Positions 33,646 to 43,448 of a DNA stretch of 64,000 nt are shown here, piece by piece (the first letter of the stretch is position 1; each line of letters starts with the position of its first letter). The notes under the pieces were generated by a model. The model was given only the letters and a program-made list of their open reading frames with translations. It was not told the origin of the DNA and searched no databases. Both the position numbers and the translations under genes were made by a program. Where the stretch lies: contig NZ_JBKOPS010000010.1 of assembly GCF_047272945.1 (NCBI RefSeq), forward strand, positions 67,360-131,359. The letters are read 5' to 3'. The DNA is from Rubrolithibacter danxiaensis (lineage in GTDB: Bacteria; Bacteroidota; Bacteroidia; Sphingobacteriales; Sphingobacteriaceae).

Positions 33646-36438
33646 TTAATCTACATTTACAACTTTTTTAGTTGCTTTTACAACTGCCTTTTTAACTTCC
33701 GGACCTGCTGCGTCTTCAAATGCTTTTCCTACAATATACAATTGCTGAGCAACATGCTGCTTGGCATAACCGGTAGCTGTACTGCTGCTTTCCTTTCTTG
33801 AAATTACTTTTAAATCCAGGTCGATGTTACGCAGCTTACGGGCAAAGTAAGGCCAGGCGCCCATGTTTTCAGGTTCTTCCTGAACCCAGATATATTCTTT
33901 AGCCTTTGTATATTTCTCGCGTATTGTCTTTAGCTGTTCGTAAGGGGTAGGGTAAAGTTGTTCAAGCCGAACAATAGCCACATCAGTCCGGTTATCCGCT
34001 TGTTGTTTTTCGAGCAGATCGTAATAAACCTTACCCGAACACAGTAATACCCGTTTTACATTTTCTGGTTTAACAAAAGAATCGTCAATTAATTCCTGGA
34101 ACGTTCCTTCTGTAAATTCTTCCAGTTTGCTTTGTACAAGCGGATGGCGCAGTAAACTTTTTGGAGTAAACACCACAAGCGGTTTTCTGAAATCCCTTAC
34201 CAATTGCCTGCGCAGAAGGTGAAAATAATTGGCAGGAGTTGTACAATTAGCTACCTGGATATTAAAATCGGCACACAATTCCATAAACCGCTCAATACGG
34301 GCAGATGAATGTTCGGGTCCCTGACCTTCATATCCATGCGGAAGTAAAACCACAATTCCGTTAGAACGCTGCCATTTTGTTTCAGCACTAACAATAAACT
34401 GGTCTACAATAATCTGGGCGCCATTAACAAAGTCGCCGAATTGTGCTTCCCAAACAGTTAGAGACTGTGGATTTGCGAGTGCATAACCGTATTCAAAACC
34501 CAATACTCCATATTCAGAAAGGTGGGAATTATAAATATCAAATTTTGCTTCGCCCTTATTCAATTGTGCAAGCGGTATATATTCTTCTTCAGAATCTTCC
34601 AGCTTAACAACTGCATGCCGGTGAGAGAATGTTCCTCTTTCAACATCCTGGCCGCTGATGCGAACCCGGTGTCCGTCTTCCAGTAAAGTACCGTAAGCCA
34701 TCAACTCTCCCATTGCCCAGTCAAACGTTTTACTTTCCACCATTTTACGCCTGTCTTCAAACAGCTTCTCTATTTTCTTGAAGAAAGTTTTGTCTGCAGG
34801 AAGCGAAGTTATTTTTTGAGCAATGGATAAAAATGTTTCGGCAGATACAGCAGTAGGATATTTCTTTATAAAGTCTTCGGCTGTTGCCATCCGCAATCCC
34901 TGCCAGGCCCCGGAATACATCGGGTTTGGCTCCGAATACGTCTTCTGCTCTTTCGATTCATTTAAACGATCCTGCAATAAAGCCCGGAAATCCTTTTCCA
35001 TTTCTTTGGCCATATTTGCATCCACGCTTCCCTGCTCCATCAGTTTTTTATTGTATATCTCCCGTGGATTAGGATGCTTCTCAATCGTTTTGTAAAGCAG
35101 CGGCTGGGTAAACTTAGGTTCGTCCGATTCATTATGTCCGTAACGACGGTAACATAAAACATCTATGAACACGTCGTTATGGTATTTCTGACGATATTCT
35201 ACCGCAAGATTAATAGCATAAACCAAAGCTTCCACATCGTCGCCATTAACATGGAACACTGGTGAAAGCGTTACTTTTGCTAAATCGGTACAATAGGTGG
35301 ATGAACGGGCATCTTTAAAGTTAGTGGTAAATCCAACCTGATTGTTAATTATAAGATGGATAGTTCCGCCTGTTTGGTAGCCATCCAGCTTTGCCATTTG
35401 AAGCACTTCGTACACAATACCCTGACCGGCAATAGAAGCATCGCCGTGAATAAGTATCGGGGCTATAAGGCTATGATCGCCGTTGTATTTAAAATCAATT
35501 TTTGACCGTGTAATTCCTTCTACCACCGGATCTACCGCTTCGAGGTGAGATGGATTTGGGCATAAGCTTAAATGCACTTTTTTACCCGATGCGGTTTCAA
35601 CATCGGTAGAAAATCCTAAGTGATACTTAACATCCCCCCCGAAAGGTTTGCTGGCATCGTATCCTTTGCCTTCAAACTCTGAAAAAATATCTTTATATGT
35701 TTTATGAAGAATATTGGCGAGCACATTTAAACGCCCGCGGTGAGCCATACCAATTACAAATTCTTCAATTCCCAGATCGGCCCCTTTTTCAATGATGGAA
35801 TCAAGTGCCGGAATAACACTCTCTGCCCCTTCTAACGAGAATCTTTTCTGCCCCAGAAATTTTGTACCCAGAAAGTTTTCGAAGACTACCGCCTCGTTTA
35901 ATTTTTTAAGGATGCGTTTTTTTGTTTCGATAGAAAAGTTCGGTCTGTTGCGTTCCTTTTCCATACGCTGCTCAAACCACTTTACCTTTTCGGGATTGCG
36001 GATGTACTTATACTCTGCTCCTATTGACTGGCAATAAGTTTGTTCGAGTAATTCACGTATATCGCGAAGCGTGGCAGGGCCTAAACCAACTTCCACGCCT
36101 GCATTAAATACGGTATCTAAATCAGCTTCTGTAAAACCGAAAGTTTCCAGTTCTTTTCCCGGATAATACTTTCTTCTTTCACGTACCGGATTGGTTTTTG
36201 TAAAAAGGTGACCACGGTCGCGGTAGCCGTGAATCATATTAAGTACTTTTATTTCTTTAAGGAAATGTTCAGGAGTTTCGCTGCCTGCAGCCTTAACTTC
36301 AGAAGCTTGTCCAAAATCAAAACCTTCAAAAAATTTGCGCCAGCCAAATTCAACCGATTCTGGATCTTCCTGGTATGCCTGGTAAAGGGAGTCTATATAT
36401 TCGGAATTTGCATTATTGATATATGACAGATTATTCAT
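33646..36438 (-). CDS. sucA: 2-oxoglutarate dehydrogenase E1
   Basis: 930 residues. N-terminal E2-binding helix NNLSYINNANSEYIDSLYQAYQ with FFEGFDFG, thiamine diphosphate region with GMAHRGRLNVLAN and HGDASIAGQGIVYE, and the transketolase-like C-terminal half with LPHGYEGQGPEHSSAR. It decarboxylates 2-oxoglutarate and loads E2, in the citric acid cycle. Promoter not identified; sucB follows after 17 bases. Confidence 0.97.
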   Translation of the reverse strand: MNNLSYINNANSEYIDSLYQAYQEDPESVEFGWRKFFEGFDFGQASEVKAAGSETPEHFLKEIKVLNMIHGYRDRGHLFTKTNPVRERRKYYPGKELETFGFTEADLDTVFNAGVEVGLGPATLRDIRELLEQTYCQSIGAEYKYIRNPEKVKWFEQRMEKERNRPNFSIETKKRILKKLNEAVVFENFLGTKFLGQKRFSLEGAESVIPALDSIIEKGADLGIEEFVIGMAHRGRLNVLANILHKTYKDIFSEFEGKGYDASKPFGGDVKYHLGFSTDVETASGKKVHLSLCPNPSHLEAVDPVVEGITRSKIDFKYNGDHSLIAPILIHGDASIAGQGIVYEVLQMAKLDGYQTGGTIHLIINNQVGFTTNFKDARSSTYCTDLAKVTLSPVFHVNGDDVEALVYAINLAVEYRQKYHNDVFIDVLCYRRYGHNESDEPKFTQPLLYKTIEKHPNPREIYNKKLMEQGSVDANMAKEMEKDFRALLQDRLNESKEQKTYSEPNPMYSGAWQGLRMATAEDFIKKYPTAVSAETFLSIAQKITSLPADKTFFKKIEKLFEDRRKMVESKTFDWAMGELMAYGTLLEDGHRVRISGQDVERGTFSHRHAVVKLEDSEEEYIPLAQLNKGEAKFDIYNSHLSEYGVLGFEYGYALANPQSLTVWEAQFGDFVNGAQIIVDQFIVSAETKWQRSNGIVVLLPHGYEGQGPEHSSARIERFMELCADFNIQVANCTTPANYFHLLRRQLVRDFRKPLVVFTPKSLLRHPLVQSKLEEFTEGTFQELIDDSFVKPENVKRVLLCSGKVYYDLLEKQQADNRTDVAIVRLEQLYPTPYEQLKTIREKYTKAKEYIWVQEEPENMGAWPYFARKLRNIDLDLKVISRKESSSTATGYAKQHVAQQLYIVGKAFEDAAGPEVKKAVVKATKKVVNVD

Positions 36439-36598
36439 GAGAATATTATTTCAAGTGCGACAAAAATAAGAGTTTAAGGCTATATTTCCTGTAGGAATAT
36501 CCTTAAAAAAACGCTTTTTCAGACATTTATAAATTCAGACAGGCAGAGCGGGAAATAGTTTAAAAAAATCTGAAGTTCAAACATGTATTTACAGGGTG

Positions 36599-38017
36599 TC
36601 AGTCCTTTACAGGAGCGGTTTCCAGAGCAAGCAGGCGGGGATAATAATCTTTATTCAATTCAATGTTAAACTCATCCAGTTCAGCAGACGACAACCGCCA
36701 GGGCTCATGAATCCTTCCATCAGGAATTGCAGCAAGTTCGGGAATCCATTTCCGTACATATGCTCCCTTGGGATCAAGTTCCTGAGCCTGCTTTAAGGCG
36801 TCTAATTTCTTCTTCTCGACAGTTCCTAAACTGGCAATAAAAGCCCAGTTACCCCAATTGCTGGCAGGCGAATAATCAATCAGCTTTTCTTCAAACCAAA
36901 CCGCCCCTAATACCCAGTTCAGTTGTAAATCGTTTATAAGATAGGCAGCAACACACTGGCGGCATCTGTTGGTAAGATATCCTGTAGCATTTAATTCTCT
37001 CAGGCAGGCATCAATAAACGGAACTCCCGTTTGGGCGTTTTTCCATTTCTCCCATAATTCCTTTTCTGTTTCGCTTTTCAGTATGTCCTCTGGCGACAGC
37101 TCTGCCCCCTGGAGGAATTTATTTCCATGCTTTTTAAACATAAAGCGAAAATAATCCCGCCATAAAAACTCCAATGTGAGCTTACTTACAGAGCCGTTTG
37201 TGGCATTTTTCTTTTCATATTTCTTAATTTCCCAAAACAGCTCTCGAGTAGATAAGCAGCCCAGCGAAACCCAGGGGGATAATTTTGATGTCCACCCTGT
37301 GTCCATTAATTTATTTAATGAAGCTTTATAAAAGTGCACCTGATCTTTCTCCCAAAAATAGTCGGCCATTCTTTTTAAACCCTCTGTTTCTCCGCCTTTA
37401 AACTCTGTTTTCGTTTGGGGGTCCTGTAGGCCCATCTGATTTAAATCTGGCAGCAGTCCGGGATCAAAAGCCTCGGGCAGACTTATTTTTGCAGGCATTT
37501 CCAAAGAAGGTCTTACCTCACTTTCCCGTTCAACCTTTTTCCGAAAAGTAGCGAATACGTCCGGAATGTCTTTAATAGGAAAAGGAAGGTCTTCCTTATG
37601 ATAAAGCGTATGACCGATAAAATGCTTCAGATTGATTTTTTGTTTCCAGAGCGCATTCTCTACAAGCCCTGAAATTTCTGTTTCTTCTGCTGCAACTTCA
37701 CGGTGATGATATACTTCTGCAACCTGGTATTTCTCGCATACAGAGGGAATAATATCTTCAGGTTTTCCAATAGCAACCATCAGGTCGGCGCCCAATTCTT
37801 GGAGAGAATTTTTCAAATCCCGTACGCTTTCTATAAGAAACTGTGCCCGCAGTGGCCCTGTTTTTAAAGTACCATAAGGAGAAACCTCAAAACTCCTCGG
37901 ATCGAAACAATAAAAAGGAAGTATTTTATTTGCTTTTCGGGAGGCTTCCAACAGGATTTCATTATCACGAACCCGAAGATCATTTCGAAACCATACAAGA
38001 ATGGTCCGGTCAGTCAT
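36599..38017 (-). CDS. cryptochrome-DASH family photolyase
   Basis: 472 residues. N-terminal photolyase alpha/beta domain (WFRNDLRVRDNEILLEA, FYCFDPRSF) and FAD domain with EFLWRDYFRFMFKKHG and NDLQLNWVLGAVWFEEKLIDYSPASNWGNWAF, which is the cry-DASH pattern. These proteins repair cyclobutane dimers in single-stranded DNA and may signal light. It stands alone, 1.9 kb from the class I photolyase at 39892-41205. Confidence 0.92.
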   Translation of the reverse strand: MTDRTILVWFRNDLRVRDNEILLEASRKANKILPFYCFDPRSFEVSPYGTLKTGPLRAQFLIESVRDLKNSLQELGADLMVAIGKPEDIIPSVCEKYQVAEVYHHREVAAEETEISGLVENALWKQKINLKHFIGHTLYHKEDLPFPIKDIPDVFATFRKKVERESEVRPSLEMPAKISLPEAFDPGLLPDLNQMGLQDPQTKTEFKGGETEGLKRMADYFWEKDQVHFYKASLNKLMDTGWTSKLSPWVSLGCLSTRELFWEIKKYEKKNATNGSVSKLTLEFLWRDYFRFMFKKHGNKFLQGAELSPEDILKSETEKELWEKWKNAQTGVPFIDACLRELNATGYLTNRCRQCVAAYLINDLQLNWVLGAVWFEEKLIDYSPASNWGNWAFIASLGTVEKKKLDALKQAQELDPKGAYVRKWIPELAAIPDGRIHEPWRLSSAELDEFNIELNKDYYPRLLALETAPVKD

Positions 38018-38206
38018 ATTCTAATTTTTACCTTGCAAAGTAATGAAAAATAACTAATTAACCAGCCTTTGCCAGCGCCCAGGCCCAGTTTTTACATAAA
38101 CGGGACAGATACAGGCAGATATCCAATACTATTCTTCCTGATAATTACCCTATTGTTTTGATAATCCGTATAAAATAACTAACTTCATTTATACCAAAAC
38201 TTATCT

Positions 38207-38635
38207 ATGAAAACCGTATCGCACATCCTCTCACAAAAACCGGCTCAGCTTTTTTCAGTTACTACCGACACTTCCGTTTATCATGCCCTTGAAATCATGA
38301 TGGAAAAAAACATCAGTGCACTACTCGTGATGGATTTTAAGAAATTATTAGGAATATTCAGTGAACGTGATTATGCCCGCAAGATCATTCTGCAGGGAAA
38401 ATCATCAAAAGACACACCGATTGACGAGGTCATGACATCCAACCTCATTACCGTAAGTATGAATGATTCTATTGAATATTGTATGCAACTGATGACTGAA
38501 AACCATATCCGGCATTTACCAGTAGTAGAAAATGAAAAAGTATCAGGAATGATTTCTATTGGAGATGTTGTTAAATCTGTAATTGAAGATCAAAAGTCTA
38601 TCATAGAACATCTTCAAAATTATATTAGCGGTTAG
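38207..38635 (+). CDS. CBS-domain pair protein
   Basis: 142 residues, two CBS motifs in tandem (about 12-62 and 78-130; marks DTSVYHALEIMMEKNISALLVMD and HLPVVENEKVSGMISIGDVVK). Such stand-alone pairs bind adenine nucleotides as energy sensors. The stop overlaps the convergent ferredoxin gene by 11 bases. Confidence 0.93.
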   Translation: MKTVSHILSQKPAQLFSVTTDTSVYHALEIMMEKNISALLVMDFKKLLGIFSERDYARKIILQGKSSKDTPIDEVMTSNLITVSMNDSIEYCMQLMTENHIRHLPVVENEKVSGMISIGDVVKSVIEDQKSIIEHLQNYISG

Positions 38636-38951
38636 GCAGTTTAGAGAAATCCATAACAAGCCTGTTTACTACCCGGTTGTTTTCCAAATGTTCGTTCACT
38701 ATTTCTTCCACGTCACTAAGCTGAACGTTTCCATAAAATACACCTTCGGGGTAAACAACAACGCTTGGTCCTAACTCGCAGGTTTCCATACATCCTGTAC
38801 GCTGCGCCCGGATCTCTGTATTGAGACCTTTATCTTTAATAAGTTTCTTAAAGGCTGCAACAAGTGCAAGACCATGTTCTTCACCACAGCTTATCCTGCT
38901 GCCTGCCGGGCGCTGATTGGTACAGATAAAAATATGTTTCGTATATAGCAT
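38625..38951 (-). CDS. thioredoxin-like [2Fe-2S] ferredoxin
   Basis: 108 residues. Ligand pattern of this family: CTNQRPAGSRISC and later TGCMETCELGP, giving four Cys. Electron carrier of unknown partner; in other genomes it lies in cobalamin- or nitrogen-related contexts. ATG 38951; it converges with and overlaps the CBS gene end. Confidence 0.88.
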   Translation of the reverse strand: MLYTKHIFICTNQRPAGSRISCGEEHGLALVAAFKKLIKDKGLNTEIRAQRTGCMETCELGPSVVVYPEGVFYGNVQLSDVEEIVNEHLENNRVVNRLVMDFSKLPNR

Positions 38952-38987
38952 AGTAAAACCAAAATTAGTAATATCAGTTACAAAAAA

Positions 38988-39914
38988 GTGAGTAAAACTA
39001 TTCTTATTACCGGTGCAAGCGGACTTATAGGGAATTCCTTAACCAGGTTACTGGCCCTTAAAGGTTACCGAATACATCACCTTACCCGCTTCAAATCTCA
39101 TAAAAATCCTTTAATAAAAACATTCGGATGGGATGTAAGGAATAAAAAAATTGATTCTGACTGCATAAAAGAGACAGATATTATTATTCACTTGGCAGGT
39201 GAAGGAATTGCAGGAAAGCGATGGACCAGCCAACGAAAGCAGAATATTATTAACAGCCGGACAGAATCTATCCGCCTGATCTATTCTTTACTCAGGCAAT
39301 CACCCGGGCATCAGGTAAAGAAAATAATTTCTTCTTCTGCCGTAGGTTACTATGGAGATCGCGGAGACCTGCTTTTAACAGAAAGCACCCCACCAGGAAC
39401 AGGATTTTTAAGCAAAACGTGTGTAGCATGGGAACAGGCTGTTGATGAAGGCGTTTCATTAGGTATTAAGACTGTTAAATTGCGAACCGGAATGGTCCTC
39501 AGCACAGAAGGAGGAGCCTTACCTCAAATTGCAAAACCTATAAAACTTGGCGTTGGCACTGTTTTAGGGTCCGGAAAGCAGTGGGTTTCCTGGATTCACC
39601 TGCAGGATGTAACCAGAATGTTTTTATTTGCGATTGAGAATGAAAGCGTAGAAGGATCTTTTAACATGACAGCACCAAATCCTGTAACACAAACGGAACT
39701 AACATATGCAATAGCTCGTGAGTTGAATAAAAGAATCTGGCTACCCCGTACTCCTTCCTTTATATTGAAATTAGTTTTAGGTGAAATGAGTTCGGTAGTA
39801 TTAGACAGTACCAAAACCTCCGCATCTAAAATTCAATCGGCCGGGTTTCAGTTTAATTTCCCTACTATTGAAGAAGCCCTTGCAAGCATCTATGGAAATA
39901 AAAAAACACATTAA
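38988..39914 (+). CDS. TIGR01777 family NAD(P)-binding epimerase/oxidoreductase
   Basis: 308 residues from GTG 38988. Rossmann motif KTILITGASGLIGNSLTRLL, IHLAGEGIAGKRWTSQRK, and the DUF1731 C-terminus RTPSFILKLVLGEMSSVVLDS. It belongs to the SulA/YfcH-like extended SDRs; the substrate is unknown. The photolyase gene starts inside its last 8 codons, and this pair is common in Bacteroidota light-stress clusters. Confidence 0.9.
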   Translation: MSKTILITGASGLIGNSLTRLLALKGYRIHHLTRFKSHKNPLIKTFGWDVRNKKIDSDCIKETDIIIHLAGEGIAGKRWTSQRKQNIINSRTESIRLIYSLLRQSPGHQVKKIISSSAVGYYGDRGDLLLTESTPPGTGFLSKTCVAWEQAVDEGVSLGIKTVKLRTGMVLSTEGGALPQIAKPIKLGVGTVLGSGKQWVSWIHLQDVTRMFLFAIENESVEGSFNMTAPNPVTQTELTYAIARELNKRIWLPRTPSFILKLVLGEMSSVVLDSTKTSASKIQSAGFQFNFPTIEEALASIYGNKKTH

Positions 39915-41205
39915 TATTTTCTGGCTGAGAAGAGATCTAAGGCTGGCAGATAATGCAGGCCTCTTTCATGCCTTAAAAAGCGACCTGCCTGTTTTACTTG
40001 TTTTTATTTTCGATAAAATCATTCTGGGCAAACTCGAAGATGCAGACGACAGCAGGGTTACATTCATTCATCAGGCTTTGGCGGATATTAACAAAGAGTT
40101 AAAAGCTTGCAAGAGCTCCTTATTAATAAAACATGGCACTCCCGAAAAAGCCTGGACAGAACTGACTGAAGAATTTAGCATTAACGAGGTTTTCACAAAC
40201 CATGACTACGAACCATACGCTACTGAACGGGACGAGAAGATCAGGGCTTTGCTTGCGAAAAAAAACATCAAATTTAATACTTTTAAGGATCAGGTAATCT
40301 TTGAGAAAAACGAAATTCTAAAGGAAAACCAAGCTCCATATACTGTTTATTCTCCTTACCAAAGAAAATGGTACAATACGCTTCAACCGCAGTACTTAAA
40401 GAGCTATCCTTCTGAAAAATTATTAAACAACCTCTTTAAGACAAACCCTTTTATATTCCCCCATCTGGAAGATTTAGGATTTAGAAAATCACAATTATCA
40501 TTTCCTGATAAAGAATACATAGGAATTATAGGGCAGTATGAGCAAAAGAGAGATTTCCCTGCAATAGAAGGAACGTCTAAAATAAGTGTGCACCTTCGCT
40601 TTGGAACAATGAGCATCAGGCAGGTTGTACAAAAAGCAACAGAGGCAGAAAATAAAACCTGGTTAAATGAACTGATATGGAGAGAATTTTATATGATGAC
40701 GCTGTGGCATTTTCCCTTTATTTGCGTCCGATCCTTTAAATCTGAATATGATTCGATCCATTGGAGAAATAATGAAGCTGAATTTTCTTCATGGTGCGAG
40801 GGTTTAACTGGCTATCCGATTGTTGATGCAGGAATGCGCCAGTTAAATAAAACAGGCTGGATGCACAATCGCGTTCGTATGATCACAGCCAGTTTCCTTA
40901 CAAAGCATTTATTAATTGACTGGCGATGGGGTGAAGCTTATTTTGCAAGAAAACTGATTGACTATGAACAGGCCAGTAACGTAGGAGGCTGGCAATGGGC
41001 TGCAGGTTGCGGCAATGATGCTGTCCCCTATTTTCGTATTTTCAATCCGTCTTTACAAACGAAGAAATTTGATCCCGACCTAAAGTACATCAAAAGATGG
41101 ATTCCGGAATATGATGATCCTTTCAGCTATCCCGCTCCTATTGTTGATCATCAGTTTGCCCGTGAGCGAGCACTGAAAGTTTTTGCATCGGCTGTAAAAA
41201 AGTAA
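39892..41205 (+). CDS. phr: class I DNA photolyase/cryptochrome
   Basis: 437 residues from ATG 39892, overlapping the upstream gene by 23 bases; a TTG at 39868 gives eight more residues and is less likely. Motifs: NIFWLRRDLRLADNAGL, LNELIWREFYMMTLWHFP, and the FAD/DNA region GYPIVDAGMRQLNKTGWMHNRVRMITASFLTKHLLIDWRWGEAYFARKLIDYEQASNVGGWQWAAG. It splits cyclobutane pyrimidine dimers using blue light. Together with carotenoids and cry-DASH it forms a light-damage set. Confidence 0.93.
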   Translation: MEIKKHINIFWLRRDLRLADNAGLFHALKSDLPVLLVFIFDKIILGKLEDADDSRVTFIHQALADINKELKACKSSLLIKHGTPEKAWTELTEEFSINEVFTNHDYEPYATERDEKIRALLAKKNIKFNTFKDQVIFEKNEILKENQAPYTVYSPYQRKWYNTLQPQYLKSYPSEKLLNNLFKTNPFIFPHLEDLGFRKSQLSFPDKEYIGIIGQYEQKRDFPAIEGTSKISVHLRFGTMSIRQVVQKATEAENKTWLNELIWREFYMMTLWHFPFICVRSFKSEYDSIHWRNNEAEFSSWCEGLTGYPIVDAGMRQLNKTGWMHNRVRMITASFLTKHLLIDWRWGEAYFARKLIDYEQASNVGGWQWAAGCGNDAVPYFRIFNPSLQTKKFDPDLKYIKRWIPEYDDPFSYPAPIVDHQFARERALKVFASAVKK

Positions 41206-41233
41206 AGAAGGCCTATGCCTTCTTTACTTTTTT
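41196..41233. terminator. bidirectional terminator overlapping the photolyase stop
   Basis: 17-base arms (41196-41212 and 41217-41233) with loop ctat; core agaaggc/gccttct, outer A/T run. The photolyase TAA at 41203-41205 lies in the first arm. Confidence 0.8.
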
Positions 41234-41254
41234 ATTAAGCTATGTTGTTACTTA

Positions 41255-42166
41255 TTAGTCGTTCTGTTTCACATCCGTTACCTTGATATCGAAATCTAAA
41301 GGTGAAAACGGAGGAATTGATGTACCGTATCCTGCCAGACCATAGCCTAAGCTTGAAGGGAAAATAATCCGGATACTTCCTCCCCCTTTTATTAAAGGAA
41401 TTGTTTCTTTCCAACCTTTTCTTAAGCCCGGATCATTTAAATCGAATGTTCCCGGAGAAGATTCTGTTACGGTTTCAAAAACTGTTCCGTTTAACAGTCT
41501 TCCGGTATATGCAGCACTTACTGTTGAATCTATTGTTATGGGGCTGCCGGTTCCTATATCTGCAATTTTATAATATAAGCCGGAGGCAGTTTTGGTGTAA
41601 CCTGTAAGACTGTTTTTTTGCATGTACTGAGTTATTAAAGAATCTTCGTATTGTTGCAGATTATTTTTTTTCAATAACGTTACCGTACAATCAAGAGATG
41701 AATTAGAAGGAATAGTACTTCCGTTTATTTTTGTTTCATTTCTGCCGAATGCAAGCCGAGAGGGAATAATAACCCGGATAGTTCCGCCTTCCTGTTTCAG
41801 AAAATTGCCTATTGCAAATCTGAAAGCTTCGGGAAGATTAGTTTGAGGACTTACATAGCCCAGGTAACCGGCGTAACGATTAATATACTCATCAGACGAA
41901 TTGTACTCACCGTTAAACGTTTTGATAGTATATGTAAAGTACACTTTATCTGTATTATGTACCGTATCGCCATTTCCGGGAGCAATAATTTTATAATAAA
42001 TGCCGGAAGAGTCGGTTTTAAATTCGCCGAGACTATTTTTTTTAATATATTCCTGAATGTTCTGTTCGTCTACCTGTTCGATACCTGTGTATTCTTTTTC
42101 GCAGGCAGAAAATAGTAAAGGAATAAAAGCAACAAACAATACAGCTTTAAGAAGAAAAAATTTCAT
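41255..42166 (-). CDS. FKBP-type peptidyl-prolyl isomerase lipoprotein, two domains
   Basis: 303 residues with lipobox (LLFSACEK, Cys at about 21). Two FKBP domains in tandem: about 45-175 (YYKIIAPGNGDTVHNTDKVYFTY to SSLDCTVTLLK) and about 190-300 (YYKIADIGTGSPITIDSTVSAAYTGRLLNGTVFE to SPLDFDIKVTDVK). The second keeps more ligand-pocket residues than the first. It sits in the periplasm on a membrane anchor and speeds proline isomerisation. The single-domain FKBP gene is 13 bases upstream in transcription. Confidence 0.93.
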   Translation of the reverse strand: MKFFLLKAVLFVAFIPLLFSACEKEYTGIEQVDEQNIQEYIKKNSLGEFKTDSSGIYYKIIAPGNGDTVHNTDKVYFTYTIKTFNGEYNSSDEYINRYAGYLGYVSPQTNLPEAFRFAIGNFLKQEGGTIRVIIPSRLAFGRNETKINGSTIPSNSSLDCTVTLLKKNNLQQYEDSLITQYMQKNSLTGYTKTASGLYYKIADIGTGSPITIDSTVSAAYTGRLLNGTVFETVTESSPGTFDLNDPGLRKGWKETIPLIKGGGSIRIIFPSSLGYGLAGYGTSIPPFSPLDFDIKVTDVKQND

Positions 42167-42179
42167 GTGTATGTTATAA

Positions 42180-42656
42180 TTATTTTACGTCAAGTAGTTC
42201 AATATCAAAATCTAAAACGGAATTAGCCGGAATCCCGTTCTGGGCCCGCGGGCCATAGGCAAGACCGGAAGGAATAATCAGGCGAATTTTGCCTCCCTTT
42301 TGTATTAAAGGAACGCCGTATTGCCATCCGGCGATTACTCCTCCAAGTTGAAATGAAATCGGTTCGGTAGTTTGGGGAATTGTAGTTCCGTTCAATAACC
42401 GCAGTGCATATTTAACAGTAACAGTGGTATTTGCAGCATATTGAACATTTCCGGTTCCCGGATTAGAAACAATATAATACAAGCCACTTTGATGTTTTTG
42501 AGCTGTAAGATTATTTTTTGTAAGAAATTCTGTTATCAGCTTATCATCAATCTGTGCTTGCTTGGCAAAATCATACGAATCATTCGAATTTTCTTTACAG
42601 GATATAATCGTAAACAGCACCAGCACCATTGGCAGTAATTTCTTCATCATTTTCAT
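42180..42656 (-). CDS. FKBP-type peptidyl-prolyl isomerase lipoprotein
   Basis: 158 residues from ATG 42656 (GTG 42662 and ATG 42647 are possible). Lipobox LFTIISCKE; FKBP domain about 50-158 with YAANTTVTVKYALRLLNGTTIPQTTEPISFQLGG and SVLDFDIELLDVK. It is followed by the two-domain relative, so these three domains look like products of local duplication. Confidence 0.92.
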   Translation of the reverse strand: MKMMKKLLPMVLVLFTIISCKENSNDSYDFAKQAQIDDKLITEFLTKNNLTAQKHQSGLYYIVSNPGTGNVQYAANTTVTVKYALRLLNGTTIPQTTEPISFQLGGVIAGWQYGVPLIQKGGKIRLIIPSGLAYGPRAQNGIPANSVLDFDIELLDVK

Positions 42657-42744
42657 AATCACCGCAAATTTATCCTTTTAAATCTCAAAAACTAAGTCTT
42701 AACATAATTTAACAAATAATCATTTTTTATTTTCCATAAAGAAA

Positions 42745-42752
42745 TAATTTTG
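42745..42752 (+). promoter_or_regulatory. Bacteroidota -7 element for the outer-membrane protein gene
   Basis: TAATTTTG fits TAnnTTTG exactly. No TTG lies 19-20 bases upstream, so only half of the consensus is met. The start would be about 65 bases before the ATG at 42825. Confidence 0.4.
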
Positions 42753-42824
42753 TCGTCGTAAATCAAACAATCTTATTAATGCTTTGTATCTTTTGGGCAT
42801 TAGTATAAAACTAATAATCAAATC

Positions 42825-43301
42825 ATGAAAAAATTAACATTTGCCTTTTTCGCAGTCTTTCTGCTGATCTCAACTTCGCTTGAATTAAAAGCTCAAACCT
42901 ATAAATATGCATTAGGGGGCCGATTAGGAGCAGCAAACGGCATAACATTTAAAACATTTACCAGCGATAACGCTGCTCTGGATTTTATACTTAACTTTCA
43001 ATCTAAAAAAGACTATTCTTACTTCCGCTTTACAGGCTTATATGAAATACATAACCCGATAAACAATGCACCCGGCTTACGTTGGTATTACGGTGGTGGC
43101 GGCACCCTTGGAAGTGTGGAATATAAACCTACCAATGAGAGTGATTTCCTGGTAAGTGTGGACGGTGTACTGGGCCTTGATTATAAATTTGACGGTGCGC
43201 CAATTAACCTTGCCTTAGACTGGAAACCAGCTATTGAAGTGACACCCAATACAGAATTTGACGCTAACGGGATAGGCCTCTCCATTCGTTTTACTTTTTA
43301 A
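42825..43301 (+). CDS. small outer-membrane beta-barrel protein
   Basis: 158 residues, signal peptide about 1-24 (ending ELKAQ). The rest alternates hydrophobic and polar residues, with YKYALGGRLGAANGITFKTF, GLRWYYGGGGTLG and NGIGLSIRFTF; the last residue is Phe as in outer-membrane barrels. An eight-stranded barrel is likely. No known partner; it has its own promoter and terminator. Confidence 0.75.
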   Translation: MKKLTFAFFAVFLLISTSLELKAQTYKYALGGRLGAANGITFKTFTSDNAALDFILNFQSKKDYSYFRFTGLYEIHNPINNAPGLRWYYGGGGTLGSVEYKPTNESDFLVSVDGVLGLDYKFDGAPINLALDWKPAIEVTPNTEFDANGIGLSIRFTF

Positions 43302-43415
43302 TATCTGCCGGGGGGTATTATAATCTCTTACGTATTATTAAAATATACTATGGTCAGGACTATTTAAAAAAGTCCATTGAGGCCAACAGCTTTATCAATC
43401 ACATAACTATAAAAT

Positions 43416-43445
43416 AAAAAGAGCGGATGAAAATCCGCTCTTTTT
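43416..43445. terminator. bidirectional terminator
   Basis: Stem gagcggat (43421-43428)/atccgctc (43433-43440) with loop gaaa, A run on one side and T run on the other. It separates the barrel gene from the M28 peptidase. Confidence 0.85.
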
Positions 43446-43448
43446 ATT

